DNA of 64,000 bases from Gordonia insulae (lineage in GTDB: Bacteria; Actinomycetota; Actinomycetes; Mycobacteriales; Mycobacteriaceae): positions 5,704,001-5,768,000 of the forward strand of contig NZ_CP033972.1 of assembly GCF_003855095.1 (NCBI RefSeq). The letters are read 5' to 3'. A program made the position numbers and the translations under genes. The notes beneath the pieces were generated by a model. It worked only from the letters and a program-made list of their open reading frames with translations, had not been told where the DNA came from and did no database searches. Numbering within the stretch: the stretch's first letter is position 1; each line of letters begins with the position of its first letter. Shown one piece after another: positions 16,745 to 25,632 of the stretch.

Positions 16745-18025
16745 GTGCTCACCGGCAGCGCCCGGCAGTTCCGGCACGGCATCGTCGCCGCAGTGCTCGT
16801 GGCGATCGGCGCACTCGTGGTCAGCGCGTGCACTCCCGATCCCGAGGGCCGCATCGGTGGCGACGGCGTCGCCGTGGCGGGACTCCCGGCGACCCCGCCC
16901 ATGGGCTGGAACAGCTGGAACACCTTCGGCTGCAACATCACCGAGCAGATCGTGCGCGCGCAGGCGGACGCCCTGGTGTCCTCCGGGCTGCGCGACGCGG
17001 GATACCGGTATGTGATCGTCGACGACTGCTGGTCGGCGGAGAATCGCGCCGCCGACGGTTCCCTGCAGGCCGACCCGCGCCGATTCCCTTCGGGGATGGC
17101 GGAATTGGGTCGGTACCTGCACGAGCGAGGGCTCCGGTTCGGGCTCTACTCGGGGGCGAGTGACAAGACGTGCGCGCAGTTCCTGGGCAATCGGCCGGGC
17201 GCGACGGGGAGCCGCGGTCATGAGGCGCAGGATGCGCGGACCTTCGCCGACTGGCAGGTGGATTATCTGAAATATGACTGGTGTTCCAGCGAATCCGATC
17301 ATGACGACCAGGTCAGGGCGTTCACTGTGATGCGGGACGCGATCCGCGGGACGGACCGGCCGATCGTGTACAGCATCAATCCGAACAGTGGCGTCGCGGA
17401 TGCGGTGCCCGGCGAGCAGTACGACTGGGGTGGCGTGGCCACCATGACGCGCGCGACCAACGACATCGCACCGGTGTGGTCGACGAACGCGGGACCGTCC
17501 GGCGCCCAGGGCATCGTCGACATCGTCGACGCGTTGGCGCCGCTGGCATCCCGGGTGGGCCCCTCGACCTTCAACGACCCGGACATGCTGGTGGTGGGCG
17601 TGGACGGCAAGCCCGGATTGACGGTCGCGCAGCAGCGGACCCAGATGTCGATGTGGGCGATGATGGCCGCGCCGCTGATCGCCGGAAACGACCTCACCCG
17701 GATGTCGACGCGGACGCTCGGCCTGCTGCGCAATCGCGCGATCATCGCGATCGACCAAGATCAGCGGGTCAGCGCCGGCGCGCCGGTGGGTGACGACGAC
17801 GAGATCTGGACGAGGGCGGTCGGGGAGAAGGGTCTCGTCGTGTCGTTGACCAATCGCTCCGACCATCCGCGCACCATGTCGGTGTCGCTGACCAGCCTGG
17901 GCCTGGTCGGCGACGCGACGGTGACCGCGATCGATGCCTGGTCGGGCCGGCGCTATCAGGCGTCCGGTGGTGAGCTCTCGGCCGAGGTCGGTGTCGACGA
18001 CACGGTGGTGCTGCAGATCGTGTGA
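16745..18025 (+). CDS. Secreted GH27 alpha-galactosidase-like lipoprotein
   Basis: This 426-residue protein has an N-terminal signal with a lipobox ending LVVSAC, so it is probably lipid-anchored outside the membrane. The glycoside hydrolase 27 domain begins with PPMGWNSWNTFGCNI. The catalytic nucleophile is the Asp of YLKYDWC, and the acid/base is likely the Asp of TRATNDIAPVW. FNDPDMLVVG and a C-terminal beta domain complete the fold. The likely substrate is alpha-galactoside or a related alpha-sugar. It starts at a GTG three bases after smpB, so it shares that transcript. Its last 70 bases overlap the convergent phosphatase gene. Confidence 0.87.
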   Translation: MLTGSARQFRHGIVAAVLVAIGALVVSACTPDPEGRIGGDGVAVAGLPATPPMGWNSWNTFGCNITEQIVRAQADALVSSGLRDAGYRYVIVDDCWSAENRAADGSLQADPRRFPSGMAELGRYLHERGLRFGLYSGASDKTCAQFLGNRPGATGSRGHEAQDARTFADWQVDYLKYDWCSSESDHDDQVRAFTVMRDAIRGTDRPIVYSINPNSGVADAVPGEQYDWGGVATMTRATNDIAPVWSTNAGPSGAQGIVDIVDALAPLASRVGPSTFNDPDMLVVGVDGKPGLTVAQQRTQMSMWAMMAAPLIAGNDLTRMSTRTLGLLRNRAIIAIDQDQRVSAGAPVGDDDEIWTRAVGEKGLVVSLTNRSDHPRTMSVSLTSLGLVGDATVTAIDAWSGRRYQASGGELSAEVGVDDTVVLQIV

Positions 18026-18855
18026 TCCGCGCGGCTTGGTTCAGCCGTCTCGACGAATCGGGTACGCAGTCCGGCCTGTTCGGCGGGATCGAGGCCGAGC
18101 CCGTCGGCGAAGTAGTTCTCGACGGTCCCGTATGTGCGCTCGACCTCGTCGAAGGCCGCGTCGAGGTAGGCCCGGTCGACCCCGAGCAGGGCGCGCAGGA
18201 TCGCCCGGTCCCCGCCGGCCGAGGTGAACGCGTCGAACACCGATGTCAGCGCGGGCAGCAGCTGGGCGTTGGTCAACTCGTAGTCGCGGTACACGTCGTC
18301 GCGCGACACCCCGAGCACGCTGAGGAAGGCGGCAGCGGCCCAACCGGTCCGGTCCTTGCCCGTCGTGCAGTGGAACAGCGACGGTCCCGGACGGTCACCG
18401 AGCAGCCCGCGGAACAGCGTCCGGTAGGCGGCGAGAGCGCTGGGCAGGGAGACGATGGAGCGGTAGGTGCCCGTGATCAGTTCCGCCGCGCGACCGTCCC
18501 CGAGCGAGGTGTCGATCTCGGCCACGGCCGCGGGATCGCGCAGCAGCGTGTCGAGATGGGCCGGCACCGCGGTGTTCTCGTCCGCGAGGACATCGAGGTG
18601 CACATCGACGACGCCGTCGAGGACGGGGTCGGGGGCCGAGGATCGTTCCGCACCGGTGCGCAGGTCGTAGATCGTCCGAATCCCCAGCCGTGCGAACGAT
18701 GTCCGGTCGGCCTCGCCCATGCGGTCCAATTCGGTCGACCGGAACACCAGTCCCGCTCGAACGCGTCCCTCCCCGCTGGTCGGCCACCCGCCGAGATCCC
18801 GAAGATTAGGGAGCGTCGCGAGTCCCAATGACTGCCCGTTCTCGTGATTGTTCAT
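17956..18855 (-). CDS. PtpB-like tyrosine/lipid phosphatase
   Basis: This 299-residue protein is a dual-specificity-type phosphatase like M. tuberculosis PtpB. The P-loop is HCTTGKDRTGWAAAAFL near residues 160-176, containing the CX5R catalytic cysteine and the extra lysine and aspartate typical of PtpB relatives, which act on phosphotyrosine and phosphoinositides. The N-terminal NLRDLGGWPT is also characteristic. The C-terminal segment from about residue 275 is Ser/Thr-rich and lies antisense to the GH27 coding end, so it looks like a read-through extension. No signal peptide is visible. Confidence 0.87.
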   Translation of the reverse strand: MNNHENGQSLGLATLPNLRDLGGWPTSGEGRVRAGLVFRSTELDRMGEADRTSFARLGIRTIYDLRTGAERSSAPDPVLDGVVDVHLDVLADENTAVPAHLDTLLRDPAAVAEIDTSLGDGRAAELITGTYRSIVSLPSALAAYRTLFRGLLGDRPGPSLFHCTTGKDRTGWAAAAFLSVLGVSRDDVYRDYELTNAQLLPALTSVFDAFTSAGGDRAILRALLGVDRAYLDAAFDEVERTYGTVENYFADGLGLDPAEQAGLRTRFVETAEPSRADHTICSTTVSSTPTSAESSPPDA

Positions 18856-19271
18856 GTGGCCATCACAGCAGACCCGCTATCGAACGGTGAATCGATCCCC
18901 GCCCGTCGGCGGACACGGTCACAATGCATCCGTCCGGGCGCGAGTACGAATCTGGACAATGATCGTTGTGATACGAAAAGAATGGGACATCACAGGGGCA
19001 AATCTGCGCCGTAAACGATGTCCCGGATCTGTTGATGCGCGAGGGAACGGCATAGGTCGAAAGTCCCTATTGTGCAGTGTCGCACGGCGATTTTCCAAAA
19101 CTTGTCGCTGATTCGTGAAGAGCTGTGCTATATTTGCGCGCCGCGCGGGAAAGTCGGCTCGAACAAGCTCAAAATGTTGCCACAGCAACCACTCTCGGGA
19201 CTTTGGTCCCCGCCGTGGCGCCCACGAGCGCCGGTCGACATTCCGTGACAGGCGGCTATAGATTTCGGCGC
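18856..19271. other. 416-base intergenic region between divergent genes
   Basis: No gene is supported here. The middle part (18940-19140) is clearly richer in A and T than its surroundings. It holds TGTGAT (18967-18972) and ATCACA (18989-18994) as inverted arms 16 bases apart, and an extended -10 sequence at 19126-19134. The transcribed leader before the amidohydrolase would be about 130 bases, long enough for regulation, but I see no known riboswitch. Confidence 0.6.
19126..19134 (+). promoter_or_regulatory. Extended -10 promoter TGCTATATT upstream of the amidohydrolase cluster
   Basis: TGCTATATT matches an extended -10 element (TGnTATATT) in an AT-rich patch, about 138 bases before the amidohydrolase ATG. 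A TTGTCG at 19102 is 21 bases upstream, too far for an ordinary -35. Extended -10 promoters can work without one. Confidence 0.5.
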
Positions 19272-20555
19272 ATGAGCACAACGACCGCCGGTGGCAGGCG
19301 GATCCTCTTCCGAAACGTCCGGGTCTTCGACGGCCTTTCCGGTCACGCGACCGACGGTTCGGATGTGATCATCAGCGGATCGAAGATCTCCGCCGTCTCG
19401 AACTCTCCGGTAGGTGATTCTCCCGGAGTGGAGACCACCGAGATCGACGGTCGCGGAATGTTCCTGATGCCCGGCATGAGTGATGCCCATGTCCACCTGA
19501 TGGGGAACGCGAACAACTATCTGGACTTCGTCATGGGGCCGACCGGCCTCTTGTTCGCGAATACCATCTCCGAGGCGAAGCGGATGTTGCATCGCGGATT
19601 CACCTCGGTTCGCGACATGGGCGGCGACACCGCGCCGGTCAAGACCGTCATCGACCGCGGCGACTTCGAGGGTCCGCGCATCTTCCCGAGTCAGGCCATG
19701 ATCTCGCAGACCTCCGGACACGGCGACTTCGCGTTCGTGTACGAGACGCCGTACGAGTTCGGTGGCGGCCCCAGCCGAACCGACTCGATCGGCTTCACCC
19801 GGACCGCGGATGGTGTCGAGCGCGTACTGACCGCGGTGCGGGAGCAGTTGCGCAAGGGCGCATCGCAGATCAAGCTCACCATCGGCGGTGGGGCCGCGTC
19901 TATGTACGACCCGCTGTACACGCTGCAGTTCACGCCCGACGAGATGCGCGCGGCGGTGCAGGCGGCCGAGGACTACGGCACGTACGTCGCGACCCACGTC
20001 TACACCGTGCCGGGGATCACCCGTGCGATCGAGGCGGGTGTGCGCTCGATCGAACACGGTCATCTCGCGGACGAGGCGACCGTGGCACTCATCGGCGAGA
20101 AGGGCATCTGGTTGTCGATGCAGCCGTTCGCCGAGGACGATCACCACTACCCGGACCCCGATCGTGCCGGCAAGAACCGTCAGATCTGCAACGGCACCGC
20201 CGATGTCTACGCGTGGGCGCAGAAGCACGGAGTGCAGACGGCATTCGGCACGGATCTGCTGCTCGAGCCGGAATCGGCTGCCCGACAGAGCATCATGGCC
20301 GCGCGCCTCGGCGAGTTCTACAGCAACTCCGATGCGCTGATGATGCTGACCTCCGGCAACGCCGCGCTCTTCGAGATGGCCGGACAGCGCAATCCGTACG
20401 GCGGTGCGCGGCTCGGCGTCGTCGACGCCGGGGCGTGGGCCGACGTCCTCCTGTACGACGGTGACCCGCTGGCGGACCTGTCGGTCATCGCCGATCCCGA
20501 GACGAACCTGAAGGTCATCGTCAAGGACGGCTCGATCATCAAGAACACACTCTGA
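19272..20555 (+). CDS. Metal-dependent amidohydrolase family protein
   Basis: This 427-residue cytoplasmic enzyme has the amidohydrolase TIM-barrel signatures: MPGMSDAHVHLMGN near residues 65-78 (HxH metal site), QIKLTIGGGAASM (carboxylated-lysine candidate), YVATHVYT, SIEHGHLAD and AFGTDLL with the final catalytic Asp. The layout resembles the Xaa-Pro dipeptidase/imidazolonepropionase-like group that cleaves amide bonds in peptide-like substrates. The start MSTTTAGGRRILFRNVRVFD places the family beta-sandwich at the N-terminus. It leads a run of seven same-strand genes up to 27782. Confidence 0.85.
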   Translation: MSTTTAGGRRILFRNVRVFDGLSGHATDGSDVIISGSKISAVSNSPVGDSPGVETTEIDGRGMFLMPGMSDAHVHLMGNANNYLDFVMGPTGLLFANTISEAKRMLHRGFTSVRDMGGDTAPVKTVIDRGDFEGPRIFPSQAMISQTSGHGDFAFVYETPYEFGGGPSRTDSIGFTRTADGVERVLTAVREQLRKGASQIKLTIGGGAASMYDPLYTLQFTPDEMRAAVQAAEDYGTYVATHVYTVPGITRAIEAGVRSIEHGHLADEATVALIGEKGIWLSMQPFAEDDHHYPDPDRAGKNRQICNGTADVYAWAQKHGVQTAFGTDLLLEPESAARQSIMAARLGEFYSNSDALMMLTSGNAALFEMAGQRNPYGGARLGVVDAGAWADVLLYDGDPLADLSVIADPETNLKVIVKDGSIIKNTL

Positions 20556-20570
20556 GTGCAGGTCTCGGTA

Positions 20571-20590
20571 GGGCGGCTCGTCTGCCGCCC
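20571..20590 (+). terminator. GC hairpin after amidohydrolase
   Basis: GGGCGGC and GCCGCCC form a perfect 7-bp stem with a 6-base loop, 16 bases after the amidohydrolase stop. There is no T tract, so it may only attenuate transcription into the next gene or protect the mRNA end. Confidence 0.35.
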
Positions 20591-20626
20591 GACGAACGCT
20601 GCGTCGGTGAGACGAGGAAACATTCG

Positions 20627-21397
20627 ATGACAGAGCCATTCGAGCCGGACGACAACACCGTCACCGGGCCCATCACGACCGTGCCGGGTCGCTCCGGTGA
20701 CGACCTCCCGGTGATCGAGGCCGAGGAGATCGGCGTCGAGGCGACCTGGGGACACATCTATGGCCCCACGAGTCTCACGGTCCGAGAGGGTGGCGTCACC
20801 GTGCTGGTCGGGTCCGGCGGACGCGGGCGTACCGCACTGCTGCTCACACTGGCCGGACGGATGGCGCCGTCCTCGGGCACGCTGTCCGCATTCGGACGCA
20901 CCGACGACGCGCGACACCTGTTCGCCCGGGCCGCGATCGCCGACGTCGACGAGGTGGACGGGATCGAGCAGACGATCCGCGTCAGCGACGTCGTCACCGA
21001 ACAGATCCGTTGGGCGGCACCCTGGTACAAGTGGGTGCCGCCGTCGCGGCCCGCGGACCTGGAGCGGATCTGCCGGCCGGTGTTCGGCGATCTGGCGCTG
21101 CCGGCGATGGACGCCTACGTCGAGGAGTTGCCCGAACTGACCGCGGCGCTGTTCCGGATCGCGATGGCCAACATCCACCGGCCGCCGCTGCTGGTCGTCG
21201 GCGGGATCGATCGCCTCACCCGAGTCGACAGTGCGCACATCCTGCTGGACCGGCTGATCGCGCTCGGACGGCAACAGACAGTGATCACCGCGGACGTCAA
21301 CGGGGTGTCCGCGGGCCACGGGGTCCGCGACGTCATCGATGTCCACAACCTCACCGACCACGAGTTCGTGCAGCTCGAAGCACAAGAACGGACCTGA
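20627..21397 (+). CDS. ABC-type ATPase-like protein with degenerate catalytic motifs
   Basis: This 256-residue protein has the ABC ATPase layout but lacks key residues. The Walker A equivalent near residues 62-70 reads VGSGGRGRT, with Arg in place of the nucleotide-binding Lys. The signature LSGGQ is replaced by ELPELTAALF. The Walker B equivalent reads LLVVGGID, with no Asp-Glu pair. It is therefore probably inactive or non-canonical. A GAGGAAA site precedes its ATG and only one base separates it from the YhgE/Pip gene, so the two products probably work together at the membrane. Confidence 0.75.
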   Translation: MTEPFEPDDNTVTGPITTVPGRSGDDLPVIEAEEIGVEATWGHIYGPTSLTVREGGVTVLVGSGGRGRTALLLTLAGRMAPSSGTLSAFGRTDDARHLFARAAIADVDEVDGIEQTIRVSDVVTEQIRWAAPWYKWVPPSRPADLERICRPVFGDLALPAMDAYVEELPELTAALFRIAMANIHRPPLLVVGGIDRLTRVDSAHILLDRLIALGRQQTVITADVNGVSAGHGVRDVIDVHNLTDHEFVQLEAQERT

Positions 21398-21398
21398 C

Positions 21399-23363
21399 AT
21401 GCTTGCCGCATTCTCACCGGGCAGCGACTTCAAACGGTATTACCGCGGGCGTATGCCCCGACTGGCGCTCGCCGTGATCATCGTGATGCCGTTGCTCTAC
21501 GGGGCGCTCTACCTCTGGGCATTCTGGAATCCGTTCAACGCGGTCGACAAGATCCCTGTCGCACTGGTGAACTCCGATCGCGGCGCCACCGTCGAGGGCA
21601 AGCCGCTCAACGCCGGGGAGCAGGTGGCGCAGGGGCTCATCGACTCCAAGCAACTCGATCTGCACGAGGTGTCCGAGTCGGAGGCGAAAGATGGCGTCGC
21701 CCACGGCAAGTACTACTTCTCCATCACATTGCCGGAAGACTTCAGTGCTGCGGTCGCATCGCCGACCGGCCAGGATCCGCGGTCGGCGGAGCTGATCTTC
21801 ACCTACAACGACGCCAACAACTATCTGTCCACCGTGATGGGCCAGGACGCCGCGGAGCAGGTCGTCAACCAGGTCGGCGCGCAGGTCGGTGCCCAGACGT
21901 TCGACATCGTCCTCAACGAGGTCAGCGGGTTGATGCCCAAGCTGAAGCAGGCGCAGGACGGTGTCAACGAACTCAACTCGGGTATGCAGACCGCCAACAC
22001 CGGCGCCCACGAACTGTCGACGGATCTCGTGACGGCGAAGAACGGGGCCGGTGAACTGGCCGGTGGTCTCGACCAGCTCGACTCGGCGGTGATCACTGCC
22101 ACCGACCCGATCCTCAATGCACTCAACCAGTCCGGCGGCTCCGGACTGAGCTCGGCCCAGCTGAACCAGACGGTCCAACGCCTGAGCACCAACACCGCCA
22201 CCGTCTCCGGGCAGCTCGATGCGGCCGCGAACTCGCAGTCGCAGGCGAGTCGACTGGTCACCGGGGTCATCGCGCAGCTGCGCGCGAATCCGGATCCCGC
22301 CGTCGCGCGACTCGCCGACGTCCTCACGCCCGCACAGACATTCCTGAGCACCCAGGGACTGGGACCGCAGGCGAGCAACCAGATCACGCAGGTGCGCAGC
22401 GACGCGCAGGTGCTGTCCCAGCAGCTCGGGAATCCGCAGAGCCCGGCGCGGATCGCGTTGTCGCTGTTCGAGAACGGGTCCCTGGCGAGCGACATCACCA
22501 CGGCGCGCGCCGCGGCGAACGAATTGAGTTCGGGCGCCGACCAACTGAGCGCCGGTCTGGTGGAGCTCAGTGCCGGCGCCAACGAACTCGCCGGCGGTAC
22601 CACGCAACTGGCCTCCGGCACGCAGGAACTGGCGACCCAGGTCGACGAGGGGGTGAAAGCCGTTCCGCAATGGTCGAAGCAACAGCGCGACGCGCTCGCC
22701 GGCACACTCTCGCAGCCGGTCGCGTTGAAGGAGGACACGCTCAACGAGGCGAAGACCTTCGGCACGGGCTTCACGCCGTTCTTCTTCGGTCTGGCGCTGT
22801 TCGTCGGCAGCATCATCGCGTGGATGCTGTTCACGCCGCTGCAGTCACGTCCGATCGCGCAAGGCCTCAACTCGCTGCGGGTGGTCCTCGCGTCCTTCGC
22901 CCCGACCTTCTTCGTGGGCTTCCTGCAGGCCGCGATCCTCTACCTGGTCGTCGTGTTCGCGGTCGGACTCCGTCCCGAATACCCCATCGCCACCTTCGGC
23001 TTCATGCTGTTGATGGTCGCCGCGTTCCTCGCGATGATCCAGATGTTCAATGCGTTGTTCGGGCCGGCGGTCGGCCGTGTGGTCACCCTGGCGTTCCTGA
23101 TGATCATGCTGACGTCGGCGGGCGGCATATATCCGGTGCCCACGACGACCAAACCCTTCCAGTACATCCACTGGGTGGACCCGATGACGTACACGGTCAC
23201 CGGGCTGCGACAGCTGACGCTCGGCGGGGTCGATCACCGGTTCTGGATCGCGCTGACCGTCCTCATCGGTCTGACCCTCGCCTGTCTGGCCGTGTCGACA
23301 TGGGCGGCGCGAAGAAACCGCCAATACACGATGGATCGCCTGTATCCGCCGGTCGAAGTGTAG
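21399..23363 (+). CDS. YhgE/Pip family membrane protein
   Basis: This 654-residue protein has one N-terminal helix (about residues 20-40) followed by VALVNSDRG, the classic YhgE/Pip entry, then a large extracytoplasmic domain rich in the heptad-like repeats ELSSGADQLSAGLVELSAG and NELAGGTTQLASGTQELATQ. Five helices lie at about 455-640. The family is related to ABC-2 permeases and includes the phage infection protein and ESX-associated exporters' relatives. Its substrate is unknown. It follows the degenerate ABC-type gene by one base, implying a paired complex. Confidence 0.88.
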   Translation: MLAAFSPGSDFKRYYRGRMPRLALAVIIVMPLLYGALYLWAFWNPFNAVDKIPVALVNSDRGATVEGKPLNAGEQVAQGLIDSKQLDLHEVSESEAKDGVAHGKYYFSITLPEDFSAAVASPTGQDPRSAELIFTYNDANNYLSTVMGQDAAEQVVNQVGAQVGAQTFDIVLNEVSGLMPKLKQAQDGVNELNSGMQTANTGAHELSTDLVTAKNGAGELAGGLDQLDSAVITATDPILNALNQSGGSGLSSAQLNQTVQRLSTNTATVSGQLDAAANSQSQASRLVTGVIAQLRANPDPAVARLADVLTPAQTFLSTQGLGPQASNQITQVRSDAQVLSQQLGNPQSPARIALSLFENGSLASDITTARAAANELSSGADQLSAGLVELSAGANELAGGTTQLASGTQELATQVDEGVKAVPQWSKQQRDALAGTLSQPVALKEDTLNEAKTFGTGFTPFFFGLALFVGSIIAWMLFTPLQSRPIAQGLNSLRVVLASFAPTFFVGFLQAAILYLVVVFAVGLRPEYPIATFGFMLLMVAAFLAMIQMFNALFGPAVGRVVTLAFLMIMLTSAGGIYPVPTTTKPFQYIHWVDPMTYTVTGLRQLTLGGVDHRFWIALTVLIGLTLACLAVSTWAARRNRQYTMDRLYPPVEV

Positions 23364-23441
23364 GAGGCTTGGACAGCGTGTAGCACCACCGACGATCACC
23401 GAGCACACCCGCATGGCCGCGACCCCGAAGAGGAGCACGAA

Positions 23442-24851
23442 ATGCCCGACCGCAAGCACACCAACGCCCGGCACACCACGAATAACGGTGACACCCTTGA
23501 CCTGAACCCGGTCTTCGTCCGGCCGGGGGAAGCCACGTCACTGCCCAAATTCTCGATCCCCGAGAACATGAGCCTGCCCGAGACGGCGTATCAGATCGTC
23601 CACGACGAGGCCATGCTCGACGGGAACGCCCGGCTCAACCTCGCGACGTTCGTCTCGACCTGGATGGACGACGAGGCGCGCAAGCTCTACGCCGAGACGT
23701 ACGACAAGAACATGATCGACAAGGACGAGTACCCGCAGACCGCGGCGATCGAGGACCGCTGCTGGAAGATCATCGCCGACCTGTGGAATGTCCCCGACCT
23801 CGACGACTCGATCGGCACCTCGACGATCGGATCGTCCGAGGCGGCGATGCTGGGTGGTCTGGCCCTCAAGAGGCACTGGCAGGCACGACGCAAGGCCGAG
23901 GGCAAGTCGATCGAGAAGCCGAATCTGGTGCTGTCGACCGCCGTTCAGGTGTGCTGGGAGAAGTTCCTGAACTACTTCGAGGTGGAGCCGCGCTGGGTGC
24001 CGGTCACCGAGGAGCACTTCGTCTTCGACGGCCACGAACTCGAGAAGTACGTGGACGAGAACACGATCGGCGTGGTCGCGATCGTCGGCGTCACCTACAA
24101 CGGGCTCTACGAACCGGTCAAGGAGATCTCGGCCAAGCTCGACGAGATCCAGGAGAAGACCGGACTCGACATCAAGATCCACGTCGACGGCGCGTCGGGC
24201 GCGATGATCGCACCGTTCTGTCAGCCGGATCTCGAGTGGGACTTCCGGGTTCCGCGAGTGGTGTCCATCAACACCTCGGGGCACAAATACGGACTCGTGT
24301 ACCCGGGTCTGGGCTGGATCATCTGGCGCGACACCGCAGCCCTGCCCGAGAGCATGATCTTCCACTGCAGCTATCTCGGCGGGGACATGCCGACCCTCGC
24401 ACTGAACTTCTCGCGACCCGGTGCCCAGGTGCTGCTGCAGTACTACAACTTCCTGCGGCTCGGACGCGAAGGCTACCGGCAGGTCCAGCAGGGATCGCTC
24501 GATGTGGCGCAGTACCTCTCCGGGAACATCGCGAAGATGGGGCCGTTCGAACTCGTCAGCAAGGGCGACACGATCCCGGTGTTCGCCTGGCGCCTCAAGC
24601 GCGACTACACCGACAAGTGGACCCTGTTCGACCTCTCGGACCGACTGCGCATGAAGGGCTGGCTGGTCCCGGCCTACCCCATGGCCGACAATCTCGCCGA
24701 TATGACGTTGCAGCGCATCGTCGTCCGGGCCGGCCTGAGTCGCGACCTCGCCGACGCGCTGTTGCGCGACATGGAGAGCGAGATCGCCTTCCTCGACAAC
24801 CTGGACGCCCCGATGCCCCGCGAAGGCACCGGGTCGCACTTCCACCACTGA
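23442..24851 (+). CDS. gadB: Glutamate decarboxylase
   Basis: This 469-residue PLP enzyme is predicted to convert glutamate to GABA and CO2, consuming a proton, a common acid-stress response. The PLP lysine is Lys282 in SINTSGHKYGLVYPGLGW. IHVDGASGAMIAPF carries the cofactor-binding Asp, and STIGSSEAAMLGGLALKRHW and NFSRPGAQVLLQYYNFLRLG are family-typical. The C-terminus ends GTGSHFHH, like the His-rich tail that plugs the active site of bacterial GadB at neutral pH. A GAGGAG site lies before the ATG. No GABA antiporter gene is adjacent. Confidence 0.94.
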   Translation: MPDRKHTNARHTTNNGDTLDLNPVFVRPGEATSLPKFSIPENMSLPETAYQIVHDEAMLDGNARLNLATFVSTWMDDEARKLYAETYDKNMIDKDEYPQTAAIEDRCWKIIADLWNVPDLDDSIGTSTIGSSEAAMLGGLALKRHWQARRKAEGKSIEKPNLVLSTAVQVCWEKFLNYFEVEPRWVPVTEEHFVFDGHELEKYVDENTIGVVAIVGVTYNGLYEPVKEISAKLDEIQEKTGLDIKIHVDGASGAMIAPFCQPDLEWDFRVPRVVSINTSGHKYGLVYPGLGWIIWRDTAALPESMIFHCSYLGGDMPTLALNFSRPGAQVLLQYYNFLRLGREGYRQVQQGSLDVAQYLSGNIAKMGPFELVSKGDTIPVFAWRLKRDYTDKWTLFDLSDRLRMKGWLVPAYPMADNLADMTLQRIVVRAGLSRDLADALLRDMESEIAFLDNLDAPMPREGTGSHFHH

Positions 24852-24863
24852 TCGACAGTCCCT

Positions 24864-24892
24864 CCGGGGCGGGCCGATCCGGTCCGCCCCGG
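24864..24892 (+). terminator. 12-bp GC hairpin after gadB
   Basis: CCGGGGCGGGCC at 24864-24875 pairs with GGTCCGCCCCGG at 24881-24892 with one G-T wobble and a 5-base loop. There is no T run, but stems of this strength often end transcription in actinobacteria. Confidence 0.5.
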
Positions 24893-24951
24893 ATACCGCA
24901 GGCGGCATCCGGTGACCCGGAGGCGCCATATCCCGCACCAGGACGGTGACC

Positions 24952-25632
24952 ATGAGTATCGCGGACACCGGGTCGAGCGGTCTCGCCCGAGTCCTCACCC
25001 CGACGCTGCGAAAGCAGTGCTGGGGCTTCATGATCGGCTCGGCGCTCTTCGCGCTCGGGTCCGCGCCGGGCTTCGGTCAGTGGGCCGGTGCCTCCGCCTC
25101 GAACCTCGCCTACTTCGTCGGCGCCTGGTTCTTCACCGCGGCGGGGCTCATCCAGTTGTTGATGAGCGGCGCCCGGACCGTCCCGGTCGCCTACGGCACC
25201 GGAACGATGGTGCGTGCCGAATGGCTCACCGCCGCATCGCAATCACTGGGTACCGTGCTGTTCAACGTGAGCACGACGGCGGCCATCGCCGCACATTCCG
25301 TCCCGGCCGAACGGCACCTGGTGTGGAGCCCGGATGCGGGTGGCTCCATCGCCTTCCTGGTCAGTGGTGCAGTCGCCTATGTGGCGTACTACCGCGCCAA
25401 TGGCACCAATTGGGCTCCGCGGGATAGCGGCTGGTGGTCGGTGCAGATCAACTGGGTGGGATGCGTGGCGTTCGCCGTGTCGGCCGTCGGCGCCTACGTC
25501 ACCCGCACGGGCGTCACCGTCGACACGGTGGTAGCCAACGTCGGCACGTTCATCGGCGCATTGTGCTTCTTCTTCGCATCGCTCGTAGTTTTGCCTCGCC
25601 GGTCATCGGCCGGGGTCGGTGCCGGGTCGTGA
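24952..25632 (+). CDS. YrhK-like multi-pass membrane protein
   Basis: This 226-residue protein has about six membrane helices. The segment RKQCWGFMIGSALFALGSAPGFG followed by AYFVGAWFFTAAGLIQLL resembles the YrhK-type domain seen in small membrane proteins of unknown function; the assignment is tentative. An ATG at 24952 with GGACGG upstream is preferred to a GTG at 24946. The stop overlaps the GTG of the AraC gene (GTGA). Its position between gadB and the regulator suggests a role in the same response, perhaps as a transporter or sensor. Confidence 0.6.
   Translation: MSIADTGSSGLARVLTPTLRKQCWGFMIGSALFALGSAPGFGQWAGASASNLAYFVGAWFFTAAGLIQLLMSGARTVPVAYGTGTMVRAEWLTAASQSLGTVLFNVSTTAAIAAHSVPAERHLVWSPDAGGSIAFLVSGAVAYVAYYRANGTNWAPRDSGWWSVQINWVGCVAFAVSAVGAYVTRTGVTVDTVVANVGTFIGALCFFFASLVVLPRRSSAGVGAGS

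Noticed and set aside
18967..18994. TGTGAT and ATCACA arms as a CRP site.
   Set aside because: The arms are 16 bases apart, far more than the six of a CRP site.
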